Shown here one piece after another: positions 8,538-16,278 of a stretch of 64,000 nucleotides of DNA. Made by a program: the position numbers and the translations under genes. The stretch's first letter is position 1, and each line of letters begins with the position of its first letter. The notes below the pieces were generated by a model. That model saw nothing but the letters and a program-made list of their open reading frames with translations, had not been told where the DNA came from and did not search any database. Source of the stretch: Fructilactobacillus myrtifloralis (lineage in GTDB: Bacteria > Bacillota > Bacilli > Lactobacillales > Lactobacillaceae); the NCBI RefSeq assembly GCF_024029335.1, contig NZ_CP097116.1:1178001-1242000 (forward strand), written 5' to 3'.

Positions 8538-9158
8538 TTAGCTGAGGTGGTGTTGGTGCAGAAAGTCTGCAAGAATGACCGCCATCTCGTGATAGGTGGT
8601 TGCAGTAGGATGTAACCGCTGATCGGCTAGAGTGGTTTGGTAGTTGTCAATGGTTAATAGTTCCGGGGCAACGGTCCGCCAGTCGAGCACGGGAATGTTA
8701 AAGTGGTGATAAACGGTGGTGAGGGCATCGTCTAGTTCATCTAGGGTGTACTGACCAAGGCCCGTGATGGTTTGATTGTCGACCCCGCCATCGAACCGTT
8801 TAAGGGGCAAAATTCCGACTACGGTAATGTTCGGATTCTCTTCCTTAATCCGGGTGATGTTCGTTGTTAATGTCTGGGTAACTTGGGAAAGCGGGGCTTC
8901 CGAATGGGCAAAGTCGTTCGTGCCAAAGAACAGGGTGGCTAACTGATAGTCCTGAAAGGAATGCGTTTCAACCTGAAAGGTCAGGTCGCGTTCGGTGGTG
9001 CCGATGATGGCGCCCGCATTTACGCCGGCATTGGTGATTTCCCAGTTAGGGAGTAATTGGTGTAAGTAGTATGAAAGGTTGTGGGTCAGATCCCGCGTTC
9101 CATCAAACCCATTTGTGATGGAATCACCTAACATGATTAAGTGCTTGGTAGTAGTCAT
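8538..9158 (-). CDS. SGNH/GDSL-family hydrolase
   Basis: A cytoplasmic 206-residue lipase/esterase-type hydrolase. Block I GDSITNG supplies the nucleophile S13, block III is GTND (79-82), and block V has D179 and H183 in ADQRLHP, completing the catalytic triad. The block II Gly and Asn are in the NAGVNAG segment. There is no signal peptide. Length matches small carbohydrate-esterase-like SGNH proteins. The substrate cannot be inferred. A ribosome binding site AGGAGGGCC precedes the ATG on the minus strand. Confidence 0.88.
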   Translation of the reverse strand: MTTTKHLIMLGDSITNGFDGTRDLTHNLSYYLHQLLPNWEITNAGVNAGAIIGTTERDLTFQVETHSFQDYQLATLFFGTNDFAHSEAPLSQVTQTLTTNITRIKEENPNITVVGILPLKRFDGGVDNQTITGLGQYTLDELDDALTTVYHHFNIPVLDWRTVAPELLTIDNYQTTLADQRLHPTATTYHEMAVILADFLHQHHLS

Positions 9159-9274
9159 AAGGCCCTCCTGTGTTTTTGTTTATCTTAACATAATCCGAAG
9201 TTTTCCTTATTGCTAGGAGAGAAAGATTAAGTTATTATTAAGCGTAAGATGATTACTCTATGGAGGTCAAACAA

Positions 9275-10099
9275 GTGAGTTATAAACGAGTTATATTAGT
9301 TGATTTGGCAGCCTTGGGATTGCGGTCTGACAATGAGTCTGCTCAACATAATTCAGATAATGATACGTTGTTGACTCACGTCTTAAACCAATCCGCGGAA
9401 TCGGCGTTACCAACCTTTCATAAGTTAGGGTTGTTTAACGTTTATTTTGATAGCGATGAGGAATCCGATAATCCGCCGATTGCGACGTACGGCCTAACCA
9501 GAACCCGCTCGATCGTAAATAAGGCGTGCTCCGGTCTGCGTGAGATGTTTGATTGTGCCTTGAGTTACCGGGTTTCTAGTGTTTTTGAAGAGGTCGGCAA
9601 ACGGACTAATTCCATTACAATTTCTCGGTTTGTGAGCTACCTGTTCTCGCAGGAACACAGTCGCCACATTCAAGTCGGCAACGACCAGGATGCCTTTGCG
9701 GTTTTAAAGCACCAGTTAGAAAAGAACCAAGCCGGGTTCTTTTACCTCCAGGTGCCGAGTCTACAAACGTACGCCCAGGAAAATGAGTTTGAGGACTTTA
9801 CGGATGCCTTAAACGATGTGGATCAGTACTTAAACCAGGTGATGGAGCAATTACATGACGATGACTTGTTGATGGTCGTTTCTAGTCGCGTGGGGGATAA
9901 CCGTTCTAAAGACGGGTTTTCGACTTACAAAATCCTGCCGTTTATGCTCTACAATCAGAACCTGAAAGCGGAACATCTCTTGGATAAACCGTTTGTATGT
10001 GAAGTCGGGGGGACCGTTTTGGCGGCCCTTGGCCTGCAACAGGATGTAATCTCGCCCAAACATAACTTGTTACCCAACTCAGAAGTAATAGTCGATTAG
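9275..10099 (+). CDS. phosphopentomutase-like pseudoenzyme (degenerate DeoB)
   Basis: The 274-residue product aligns by eye along phosphopentomutase, which interconverts ribose 1- and 5-phosphate. Shared landmarks are YKRVILVD, SDNDTLLTHV (DeoB SDTxGH), LPTFHKLGL (DeoB LPNxxxLGL), DDDLLMVVSS and LPFMLYNQNL. The catalytic features are gone. The DTMTGHWE nucleophile block reads KACSGLRE (Thr to Ala), ADHGND reads SSRVGDN, and the DHTRE metal-ligand block reads GFSTYK. About 110 residues of the cap domain are also missing compared with the usual 390. Start GTG at 9275 is preferred because the ATG at 9260 overlaps GGAGGT. A regulatory or scaffolding role beside the nucleoside transporter is inferred. 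Confidence 0.75.
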   Translation: MSYKRVILVDLAALGLRSDNESAQHNSDNDTLLTHVLNQSAESALPTFHKLGLFNVYFDSDEESDNPPIATYGLTRTRSIVNKACSGLREMFDCALSYRVSSVFEEVGKRTNSITISRFVSYLFSQEHSRHIQVGNDQDAFAVLKHQLEKNQAGFFYLQVPSLQTYAQENEFEDFTDALNDVDQYLNQVMEQLHDDDLLMVVSSRVGDNRSKDGFSTYKILPFMLYNQNLKAEHLLDKPFVCEVGGTVLAALGLQQDVISPKHNLLPNSEVIVD

Positions 10100-10128
10100 C
10101 TGCTGCCGTACAATGAAAGGATTTTAAC

Positions 10129-11388
10129 ATGTATCTACTTGTTAATATTATTGGGGTTTTAGTCTTTTTAGGAATTGCCTTCTTGTTTTCGAAGGATCAC
10201 AAGCACGTCAACTGGCGTTCGGTTTTAATCGTCTTGGTACTAAACTTAGTGGTGGCCTACCTGCTGACCAACTTTAGTTTGGGTCGAGACTTAGTTAAGA
10301 GCGTGGCCGAAGGATTCCAGTGGTTAGTAAACGTTTCTTACACCGGGATTGCCTTTGCGTTTCCTGATTGGGTTCACGTAAAGCAAATGAACTTCTTTAC
10401 CGCGGCTCTGATGCCAATCTTAATGATTGTGCCCTTGTTTGATATCCTGACGTACTTTGGGATCATGCCCTTCTGTATCAAATGGATTGGGCGGGGGATG
10501 GCCTTTGTGACTGGCCAACCGAAGTTTGAATCGTTCTATGCCGTTGAAATGATGTTTTTAGGTAATACAGAAGCCATGGCGGTTTCCAGTTTACAGTTAA
10601 AGAACATCTCAGCGAAACGGGTCCTAACGATTTCCATGATGTCCATGTCATGTATTACGGCGGCCATGGTGGGTGCTTACGCCCAAATGGTTCCCGGTCA
10701 GTATGTCTTGACGGCCATTCCTTTGAACATTTTGAATGCTATCATCATTACAAACCTGTTAAACCCGGTTCAGGTTACTCCCGATGAAGACGTTATTTAT
10801 CAGTTTGGTGGAAGCTCGACTGCGGACGAACAAATTGCAGAAGAGACCGTCGATGATCGTCCAGAAAAACCCCACAAGGAACCGTTCTTCTCGTTCTTAG
10901 GGGATTCCATCTTGGGAGCGGGAAAGTTGATCTTAATCATCGTAGCCAACGTAATTGCGTTCGTAGCGCTGGCAGCCTTGATTAGTAAACTATTAGGCTT
11001 AATCAATCCCTGGTTGTCACTCGAACACATCCTGGGAACCATCATGTTCCCGTTTGCATGGCTAATGGGATTAGATGTCAACCATGCCTTCCAGTTTGCT
11101 CAATACATGGGAACAAAGTTAGTGACGAACGAATTCGTGGTAATGGGTGAGATTGCTCCCCACATTAACAACCACCACTTCTTTAGTCCCCACTACCAAG
11201 CTCAACTCACGGTCTTCTTAACTTCCTTTGCGAACTTCAGTACGGTGGGAATGATTGTTGGTTGCTTGAAGGGAATTGTGAGTCGGGAAAAGAACGACTT
11301 TATTTCCAAAAACATTGTGTACCTCTTCCTGTCTGGAATCTTAGTTTCATTGATGTCCGCTGGAATTGTGGGTCTCTTTGTTTGGTAA
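10129..11388 (+). CDS. concentrative nucleoside transporter (CNT/NupC family)
   Basis: A 419-residue ion-coupled nucleoside importer. Family motifs are visible: GNTEAMAVSS (the G-x-TEA motif), NEFVVMGEI (the NEF motif) and TSFANFSTVGMIVG (the FANFSS-type motif). An N-terminal three-helix gate region, then the core, is interrupted by a hydrophilic loop at about 222-250 (TPDEDVIYQFGG through EKPHKEP). The ATG follows AAAGGATTT. It lies 29 bp after the DeoB-like gene, probably in one transcript with it. Substrates are likely purine or pyrimidine nucleosides, consistent with the nucleoside hydrolase downstream. Confidence 0.92.
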   Translation: MYLLVNIIGVLVFLGIAFLFSKDHKHVNWRSVLIVLVLNLVVAYLLTNFSLGRDLVKSVAEGFQWLVNVSYTGIAFAFPDWVHVKQMNFFTAALMPILMIVPLFDILTYFGIMPFCIKWIGRGMAFVTGQPKFESFYAVEMMFLGNTEAMAVSSLQLKNISAKRVLTISMMSMSCITAAMVGAYAQMVPGQYVLTAIPLNILNAIIITNLLNPVQVTPDEDVIYQFGGSSTADEQIAEETVDDRPEKPHKEPFFSFLGDSILGAGKLILIIVANVIAFVALAALISKLLGLINPWLSLEHILGTIMFPFAWLMGLDVNHAFQFAQYMGTKLVTNEFVVMGEIAPHINNHHFFSPHYQAQLTVFLTSFANFSTVGMIVGCLKGIVSREKNDFISKNIVYLFLSGILVSLMSAGIVGLFVW

Positions 11389-11416
11389 GCAATCCTTACA
11401 CTTATAGAATAAATTC

Positions 11417-11450
11417 AAACGTCGCTTTCGAAAGAAAGGGCGTTTTTTTA
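11417..11450 (+). terminator. terminator after the nucleoside transporter gene
   Basis: Stem AAACGTC...CTTTC pairs with GAAAG...GGCGTTT with one bulged G and a GAAA loop, followed by a T run. Confidence 0.75.
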
Positions 11451-11529
11451 TTGGTCAACGCGTTTGAACCGGTAAAATTGGCTAGCTATGCTAAAATGGA
11501 GGCAAACTAAGAGATTGGATGTGAATGAA

Positions 11530-11925
11530 ATGCCATTAATGCGAATTGACATGGTAAAGGGCCGGCGGACACCGGACGAAATTAAACGGGTGATGCAGTT
11601 ATCGTATGACCTAACGCGTAAAGACCTCGGAGTGCCGGAAGATGACCGGTTCCAAGTGGTAACGCAACACGAAGCATACGAAATGAAACTGATGGATGCT
11701 GGCTTAGGCATCAAACGGAGTGATGACATTTTGTTATTTGATATTTTGTCAACGCCACGGACCATGGGGCAAAAGAAGCAATACTGCCAGGACATGGCAC
11801 AGACTTTTCACGAGGAACTGGGCATGGATCCAGCAGACGTTATGATTGTGTTTGCCACGAACCACGCGGAAGACTTTAGTTTCGGAAACGGAAAGCAACA
11901 ATTTCTTAACGGGGAACTATCGTAA
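11530..11925 (+). CDS. tautomerase family protein
   Basis: A 131-residue member of the tautomerase superfamily (4-oxalocrotonate tautomerase/MIF fold). The start at 11530 places Pro directly after Met, as needed for the catalytic N-terminal proline once Met is removed; this decided the start despite a weak ribosome binding site. The sequence PLMRIDMVKG, a long helical region at 17-33, and the central segment FQVVTQHEAYEM match the larger single-domain tautomerases. It overlaps the nucleoside hydrolase start by one base (TAATG), so the two are translated together. The physiological substrate is unknown; the pairing with a hydrolase is the main clue. Confidence 0.85.
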   Translation: MPLMRIDMVKGRRTPDEIKRVMQLSYDLTRKDLGVPEDDRFQVVTQHEAYEMKLMDAGLGIKRSDDILLFDILSTPRTMGQKKQYCQDMAQTFHEELGMDPADVMIVFATNHAEDFSFGNGKQQFLNGELS

Positions 11926-12839
11926 TGGAAAAAATTATCATTGATGCGGATCCCGGAATTGATGATGCAGCGGCCCTGGCGGTTGCCATTAACCATCCAG
12001 AGTTAGACGTGCAGTTGGTGACCACGGTGGCTGGGAACGTCACGGTGGATAAAACGACCCAAAACGCCTTGAAGATCTTGGATTTTTTTGGCAAGGCCGG
12101 GAATATTCCGGTTGCCGCGGGGGCTACCCAACCACTGATTAAGCCGTTTGAGGATGCCGCCCGGATTCATGGAGAATCTGGGATGCGGGGCTATGATTTT
12201 CCTACCCCGAAGACGGCGCCCATTGCTAAGACAGCGGTCACGGCTCTCTATGATACGATCATGGCTAGTCCCGAACCAATTACCCTCGTGCCCACGGGTT
12301 CGTATACGAACATTGGCTTGTTACTGGCCCAGTATCCAGCGGTTAAACCTAAAATTAAAAAGATTGTGGCGATGGGTGGCACCCTGGGCAAGGGAAACAT
12401 GACCAGCGCTGCTGAATTTAACGTGTTTACCGATCCGGATGCGGCGAAAATCATGTATCAAGCAGGCATTCCCATTGTAATGATTGGCTTAGATGTGACC
12501 CTTCAGGCCTTGTTGACGCCGGAAACGTTGGCAACGATCAAGAACCTTAACCGCGCGGGAGAAATGCTCCATGATATCATCAGTAGCGATGGGGATCAGA
12601 GTACAGCCGGAGTGGCCATGCACGATGTGAATACGATCTTTTACCTGCGGCATCCGGAAGCAGTGACCACGGTGCCGTACTGGATTGACATTCAGACGAC
12701 CGGGCCAGCGATTGGGGAAACGGTTGCGGATGTGCGTGGGGCTTATCATCAAGGTCAGACCAATGCCCTCGTCGGCACTGCCATTGATGCAGCCGCCTTT
12801 AACCAGTGGTTCATTGCGCAAGTGCGCGGGATGAAGTAA
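11925..12839 (+). CDS. inosine/uridine-preferring nucleoside hydrolase
   Basis: The enzyme cleaves the N-glycosidic bond of ribonucleosides to base and ribose. The 304-residue protein opens with the calcium-binding motif DADPGIDDA (D7, D9, D13, D14), and further ligands lie in the central MGGTLGKGNMTSAAEFNVFTDPDA region and the C-terminal MHDVN. Length fits the IunH/RihABC family. It is coupled to the tautomerase and lies downstream of a nucleoside transporter, which indicates nucleoside scavenging. Which nucleoside is preferred cannot be read from sequence. Confidence 0.92.
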   Translation: MEKIIIDADPGIDDAAALAVAINHPELDVQLVTTVAGNVTVDKTTQNALKILDFFGKAGNIPVAAGATQPLIKPFEDAARIHGESGMRGYDFPTPKTAPIAKTAVTALYDTIMASPEPITLVPTGSYTNIGLLLAQYPAVKPKIKKIVAMGGTLGKGNMTSAAEFNVFTDPDAAKIMYQAGIPIVMIGLDVTLQALLTPETLATIKNLNRAGEMLHDIISSDGDQSTAGVAMHDVNTIFYLRHPEAVTTVPYWIDIQTTGPAIGETVADVRGAYHQGQTNALVGTAIDAAAFNQWFIAQVRGMK

Positions 12840-12872
12840 TCTGTGGTGATGGATTAGTTATAATTGAATTTT

Positions 12873-12916
12873 AAAGAACCCTTAAATTGGAAATTACAAT
12901 TTAAGGGTTCTTTTGG
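12873..12916 (+). terminator. terminator after the nucleoside hydrolase gene
   Basis: A 17-bp stem (12873-12889 with 12897-12913), 7-nt loop, then a T stretch. Confidence 0.88.
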
Positions 12917-12996
12917 TTTAGTTAAATGTTTATTCTGTACAAATTAAAGATTGTGGTACTGTTCATTTAATTAGTTACCATACCAAAATTTATGGG

Positions 12997-13167
12997 TTAA
13001 ATCATCGATAGAATTAAATATATTAATAGCTTCACAATATTTTTTAGATTAATGAATCCTAAATAGTGAGCTAATGTTATCAACATTCTATTTTTGCTCT
13101 TAAATATTGCAATAGATATTAACATCGAAATTATCGAACTAAGTAAACAAATGTTATTTTCGTTCAT
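12997..13167 (-). CDS. hypothetical small membrane protein
   Basis: A 56-residue ORF starts at the ATG at 13167, preceded by an excellent AAAGGAG at 9-nt spacing, which supports translation. The product (MNENNICLLSSIISMLISI...) has two hydrophobic segments at about 7-23 and 38-55, joined by a basic stretch KSKNR. Codon use is AT-rich, unlike neighbouring genes, suggesting recent acquisition. No double-glycine leader is present, so a bacteriocin call is not justified. Function is unknown. Confidence 0.45.
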   Translation of the reverse strand: MNENNICLLSSIISMLISIAIFKSKNRMLITLAHYLGFINLKNIVKLLIYLILSMI

Positions 13168-13231
13168 TATTATCAACTCCTTTAATATGGTCTGATAATA
13201 ATATTGCGTTTTGCATTTTTCCTTTTTTTTT

Positions 13232-13429
13232 GTGAATTTTGAGGGTGCTCTAATTACCAAAATTAGAGAAAAACAAGCTACTTTTTGGGCCTTATCCTTA
13301 ACATCATTTGATGTGATAACGGATTCTAATTTAATTATTGAAATTTATAACTATCATCCGGAAGTAGAACGCAAAAAATTAGAGAACGTAAGTTACAAGG
13401 AATTGAAATTGCCCCAAAATGGATCATGA
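13232..13429 (+). CDS. hypothetical short ORF, possible gene remnant
   Basis: An open frame from a GTG near 13232 encodes about 65 residues, including KIREKQATFWALSLTSFD, IIEIYNYHPEVERKK and the ending YKELKLPQNGS. Amino-acid composition is protein-like rather than random, but I do not recognise the family, and no good ribosome binding site is seen, so this may be the surviving part of a longer gene. Its stop overlaps the next small ORF. Confidence 0.3.
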   Translation: MNFEGALITKIREKQATFWALSLTSFDVITDSNLIIEIYNYHPEVERKKLENVSYKELKLPQNGS

Positions 13430-13517
13430 TGAATCACATTTAAATAATAAACGTTGGCTAAAGCTAAGCTCATGGGGTGGGTTCGTAAAGCTAGTTGATG
13501 ACTATTTTTGGGATTGA
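13419..13517 (+). CDS. hypothetical 32-residue ORF
   Basis: ATG at 13419 overlaps the end of the preceding ORF by 11 bases and encodes a peptide with KRWLKLSSWGGFVKL and the C-terminus VDDYFWD, rich in aromatic residues. The ribosome binding site is weak. It could be the continuation of the same decayed gene in another frame. No function is assigned. Confidence 0.25.
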   Translation: MDHDESHLNNKRWLKLSSWGGFVKLVDDYFWD

Positions 13518-13675
13518 ATCCTGCACAACAGATCCCCGGTTTCTTTGGCAAAATTTTATTCTTTGTAACGAAACGGGTAAATTTTCGTTATAATGTATAG
13601 TATGATAAGAGTTACACAAGTGCTGAATGGTGGCGGGAGCAGGTTACCCGTCCGCGTGGTAGTTAGGAGTTATTA

Positions 13676-14398
13676 ATGACGCCAGAAGAGTTTCAACAGG
13701 CCGTGGCCGAGCAGGGAATTAAATTGAGCGACCACCAACTGGAACAGTTTCGCGAATACTTCCAATTACTCGTTGCGTATAACCAACGGGTTAACTTAAC
13801 GACGATTACGGCGGAAGCAGACGTTTATTTGAAACATTTTTATGACTCACTGACCCCCGCGTTCTACGTGTCGGGGTTGCGTACTGATGCTACGCTGGTC
13901 GACGTCGGCGCAGGAGCAGGGTTTCCTTCAATTCCCTTGAAAATTTTGAATCCGGCGTTACGAGTGACCATCGTTGATTCATTGAATAAGCGAATTGTCT
14001 TTTTACAGCAGTTAGTCGAGCGACTCGGTCTGACTGACGTTCGGCTTGTCCACGCTCGCGCAGAAGAGTTTGGCGGACGCCGGTCGCATGATCGCGGGCA
14101 GTTTGATTATGCGACTGCCCGTGCGCTTGCCCGGTTGCATGTGATGAGTGAACTGTGTCTGCCACTCGTTAAAGTCGGGGGCGCACTAATTGCCCTGAAA
14201 GCGGCGAAGGCAGAAGCAGAATTAACAGCGGCCACCAAAGCAATCCACGTTTTAGGTGGGAAGGTCACTGAAGACAATTCGTTTACGTTGCCAGCGAGCC
14301 ACGAAGAACGCCACATTATTGTCATTGAAAAAGTAAAGCAGACTCCGAGCAAGTATCCCCGCAAAGCTGGAACACCTAATAAGGAACCGATTCAATAA
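13676..14398 (+). CDS. rsmG: 16S rRNA (guanine-N7) methyltransferase RsmG
   Basis: RsmG methylates G527 (E. coli numbering) of 16S rRNA using S-adenosylmethionine. The 240-residue protein has the SAM-binding loop VDVGAGAGFP (78-84 for GAGAGFP), the N-terminal NLTTI segment and the RALARL motif in the middle. The start ATG follows TTAGGAGT. It is followed by parA after 19 bp. In many Firmicutes noc lies between the two genes; it is absent here. Its place next to parAB suggests proximity to oriC. Confidence 0.95.
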   Translation: MTPEEFQQAVAEQGIKLSDHQLEQFREYFQLLVAYNQRVNLTTITAEADVYLKHFYDSLTPAFYVSGLRTDATLVDVGAGAGFPSIPLKILNPALRVTIVDSLNKRIVFLQQLVERLGLTDVRLVHARAEEFGGRRSHDRGQFDYATARALARLHVMSELCLPLVKVGGALIALKAAKAEAELTAATKAIHVLGGKVTEDNSFTLPASHEERHIIVIEKVKQTPSKYPRKAGTPNKEPIQ

Positions 14399-14417
14399 CC
14401 AACAAGGAGGTTACCAG

Positions 14418-15185
14418 ATGGCACACATTATTGCGTTAGCAAACCAAAAGGGTGGGGTTGGAAAAACAACCACGGCCGTTAATTTGGGAGCAGATTTAGC
14501 AAGTGAAGGACAACGTGTTCTAATCATTGATTCCGATGCCCAGGGCAATGCCACGAGTGGGGTTGGAATTAGTAAGCAAGACATCCAACACGATGTGTAT
14601 GATGTTTTGGTTAATGAGGAACCGTTGACGTCCGTCATCATGCACAGTCAACACCCCGGTTTGGATATTGTCCCTGCGACGATTCAGTTGTCCGGGGCAG
14701 AAATTGAATTAACCCCCCAAATGGCGCGGGAAACCCGACTGAAAAATGCCCTTGGCGCAGTTGACGACCAGTACGACTTTGTGCTGATTGATTGTCCGCC
14801 ATCGCTGGGGTTGATTACCATTAACGCCTTTACGGCGAGTGATTCAATCTTAATCCCCGTGCAAAGCGAATACTACGCCCTAGAAGGGCTGAGTCAGCTT
14901 TTGAATACCGTTCAACTGGTTCAAAAGCACTTTAATCCCAATCTGTACATTGAGGGTGTGTTACTTACGATGTACGATGCCCGCACGAAGCTCGGCGCGC
15001 AGGTGAATGAAGAAGTCCGAAAATTCTTTAAGGATAAGGTATATGCAACGGTCATTCCCAGAAACGTTCGCCTGTCGGAAGCGCCAAGTCATGGGCTGCC
15101 GATTATTGACTATGATCCAAGTTCAAAGGGTGCACAGGTTTATCTGGAACTAACCAAGGAGGTATTGGCGGCCAATGATAAGTAA
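14418..15185 (+). CDS. parA: chromosome partitioning ATPase ParA/Soj
   Basis: ParA-type ATPase that works with ParB on origin segregation and on DnaA control. The 255-residue protein starts with the deviant Walker A KGGVGKTT (11-18), has the DSDAQGN and LIDCPPSLG motifs, and the conserved C-terminal IPRNVRLSEAPSHG block. It lacks the N-terminal helix-turn-helix of plasmid ParA, as expected for a chromosomal Soj. The ribosome binding site is AAGGAGG. Its end overlaps parB by 11 bases. Confidence 0.95.
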   Translation: MAHIIALANQKGGVGKTTTAVNLGADLASEGQRVLIIDSDAQGNATSGVGISKQDIQHDVYDVLVNEEPLTSVIMHSQHPGLDIVPATIQLSGAEIELTPQMARETRLKNALGAVDDQYDFVLIDCPPSLGLITINAFTASDSILIPVQSEYYALEGLSQLLNTVQLVQKHFNPNLYIEGVLLTMYDARTKLGAQVNEEVRKFFKDKVYATVIPRNVRLSEAPSHGLPIIDYDPSSKGAQVYLELTKEVLAANDK

Positions 15186-16062
15186 AAACAGCAAGGGCCT
15201 CGGCCGGGGGTTGGATGCCCTTTTTGATGGCAACGACATTAGCGTGAACGATGAAGCGGTGCAACAACTAGATTTACAACAGTTGCAACCGAATCCCTAC
15301 CAACCACGGAAGAAGTTTAATGAGAAGGCCTTGCAGGATTTAACCAATTCCATTAAGGTTTCAGGGGTCTTTCAACCAATCATTGTCCGGCAACCAAATC
15401 CCCACGTGGCGAGTTACGAAATTGTCGCAGGAGAACGGCGATTCCGGGCTTCAAAGGCAGCCGGGAAGACAACCATTCCAGCGATTATTCGGGATGCGAC
15501 CGATGCCCAGATGATGGAAATCGCAGTCATGGAAAACTTACAACGGGAAGATTTGAACCCGTTAGATGAAGCCAAGGCCTACGAGATGCTGATGACGAAT
15601 CTAGATATCACCCAGGCCCAGGTTTCAAAACGGTTAGGGAAGAGTCGTCCGTACATCGCGAACTACTTACGGCTTTTAAACCTTCCGCTGCCTGTAAAAG
15701 AAATGTTACAAAAGGGGCAGCTATCGATGGGCCAAGCCCGGACCTTGCTTGCCGTGAAAAATAAGCAGGAACTTGTGCAGTTAGCACAACAGGCCGTTGC
15801 CAAAACGCTTACGGTCCGGCAACTCGAAAAAGAAATTGAACGTTTAAACCAAAAGAATCCTCAGCAACCAAAAGCAACGAAGCGGAACCGGAAGTCGCCC
15901 TACCTGCGCGCGGGTGAAGAACAGCTCCAGGATAAGTTTGGAACCCGGGTGGCAATTAGTGAAAGCCGGCCGAAATCAGGCCGAGGCAAGATTGAAATTG
16001 ATTATCTGTCCAACGACGACTTAAACCGGATTTTAGACCTATTAGATGTTCATCTAGATTAG
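15175..16062 (+). CDS. parB: chromosome partitioning protein ParB/Spo0J
   Basis: ParB loads on parS sites, spreads as a CTP-dependent clamp and recruits SMC. The 295-residue protein has the N-terminal LGRGLDALF ParA-interaction peptide, the CTPase motif GERRFRASKAAG, ENLQREDLNPLDEA, and the HTH region around residues 140-185 (ITQAQVSKRLGKSRPYIANYLRLL). The C-terminal dimerisation part ends LNRILDLLDVHLD. The start lies inside the parA 3' end. It is followed by DUF951 and ychF in the order usual for Firmicutes. Confidence 0.95.
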   Translation: MISKNSKGLGRGLDALFDGNDISVNDEAVQQLDLQQLQPNPYQPRKKFNEKALQDLTNSIKVSGVFQPIIVRQPNPHVASYEIVAGERRFRASKAAGKTTIPAIIRDATDAQMMEIAVMENLQREDLNPLDEAKAYEMLMTNLDITQAQVSKRLGKSRPYIANYLRLLNLPLPVKEMLQKGQLSMGQARTLLAVKNKQELVQLAQQAVAKTLTVRQLEKEIERLNQKNPQQPKATKRNRKSPYLRAGEEQLQDKFGTRVAISESRPKSGRGKIEIDYLSNDDLNRILDLLDVHLD

Positions 16063-16073
16063 GAGGAATTGGG

Positions 16074-16262
16074 ATGTATGACTTACATGATGTGGTTGAA
16101 ATGAAAAAAGCCCATCCATGTGGTGCCAACCGGTGGGAAATCATTCGGGTTGGGGCTGACATTAAACTGGAATGCCAGGGATGTGGTCACATCGTGATGA
16201 TGCCACGCAGACAGTTCGAAAAGCGGATGAAAAAAGTTTTAAGTAAACACACTGAAGAGTAG
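16074..16262 (+). CDS. DUF951 family protein
   Basis: A 62-residue protein typical of DUF951, found next to parB and ychF in many Firmicutes. It has one CxxC-like element (C-Q-G-C in ECQGCGHIV) and an earlier Cys (HPCGANRWEI), suggesting a small metal- or nucleic-acid-binding fold. The ATG follows AGGAGGAATTGGG 11 bases after parB. No enzymatic function is known; association with ribosomes or YchF is only suggested by the neighbourhood. Confidence 0.88.
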   Translation: MYDLHDVVEMKKAHPCGANRWEIIRVGADIKLECQGCGHIVMMPRRQFEKRMKKVLSKHTEE

Positions 16263-16278
16263 GAAAGAAGGAATCGAG

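Larger units (their letters stand above)
12917..13675. other. AT-rich intergenic stretch with small unrecognised ORFs
   Basis: About 760 bases lie between the nucleoside hydrolase terminator and rsmG. From 12917 to about 13520 the sequence is visibly richer in A+T than both flanks. It holds a minus-strand small membrane protein ORF and two overlapping plus-strand ORFs, each listed separately. From 13560 on it resembles normal leader sequence, with a TATAAT at 13589-13594 and about 70 nt of G-rich 5' leader before rsmG. No transposase or repeat pair flanks the patch. Confidence 0.6.

Noticed and set aside
12997..13167. Small membrane peptide considered as a class II bacteriocin
   Set aside because: There is no double-glycine leader and no transporter or immunity gene nearby, so only a hypothetical protein call is made.
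15404..15418. CCCCACGTGGC inside parB considered as parS
   Set aside because: Only the central CACGTG matches; the flanking TGTT and AACA are absent. No good parS was seen in the window.
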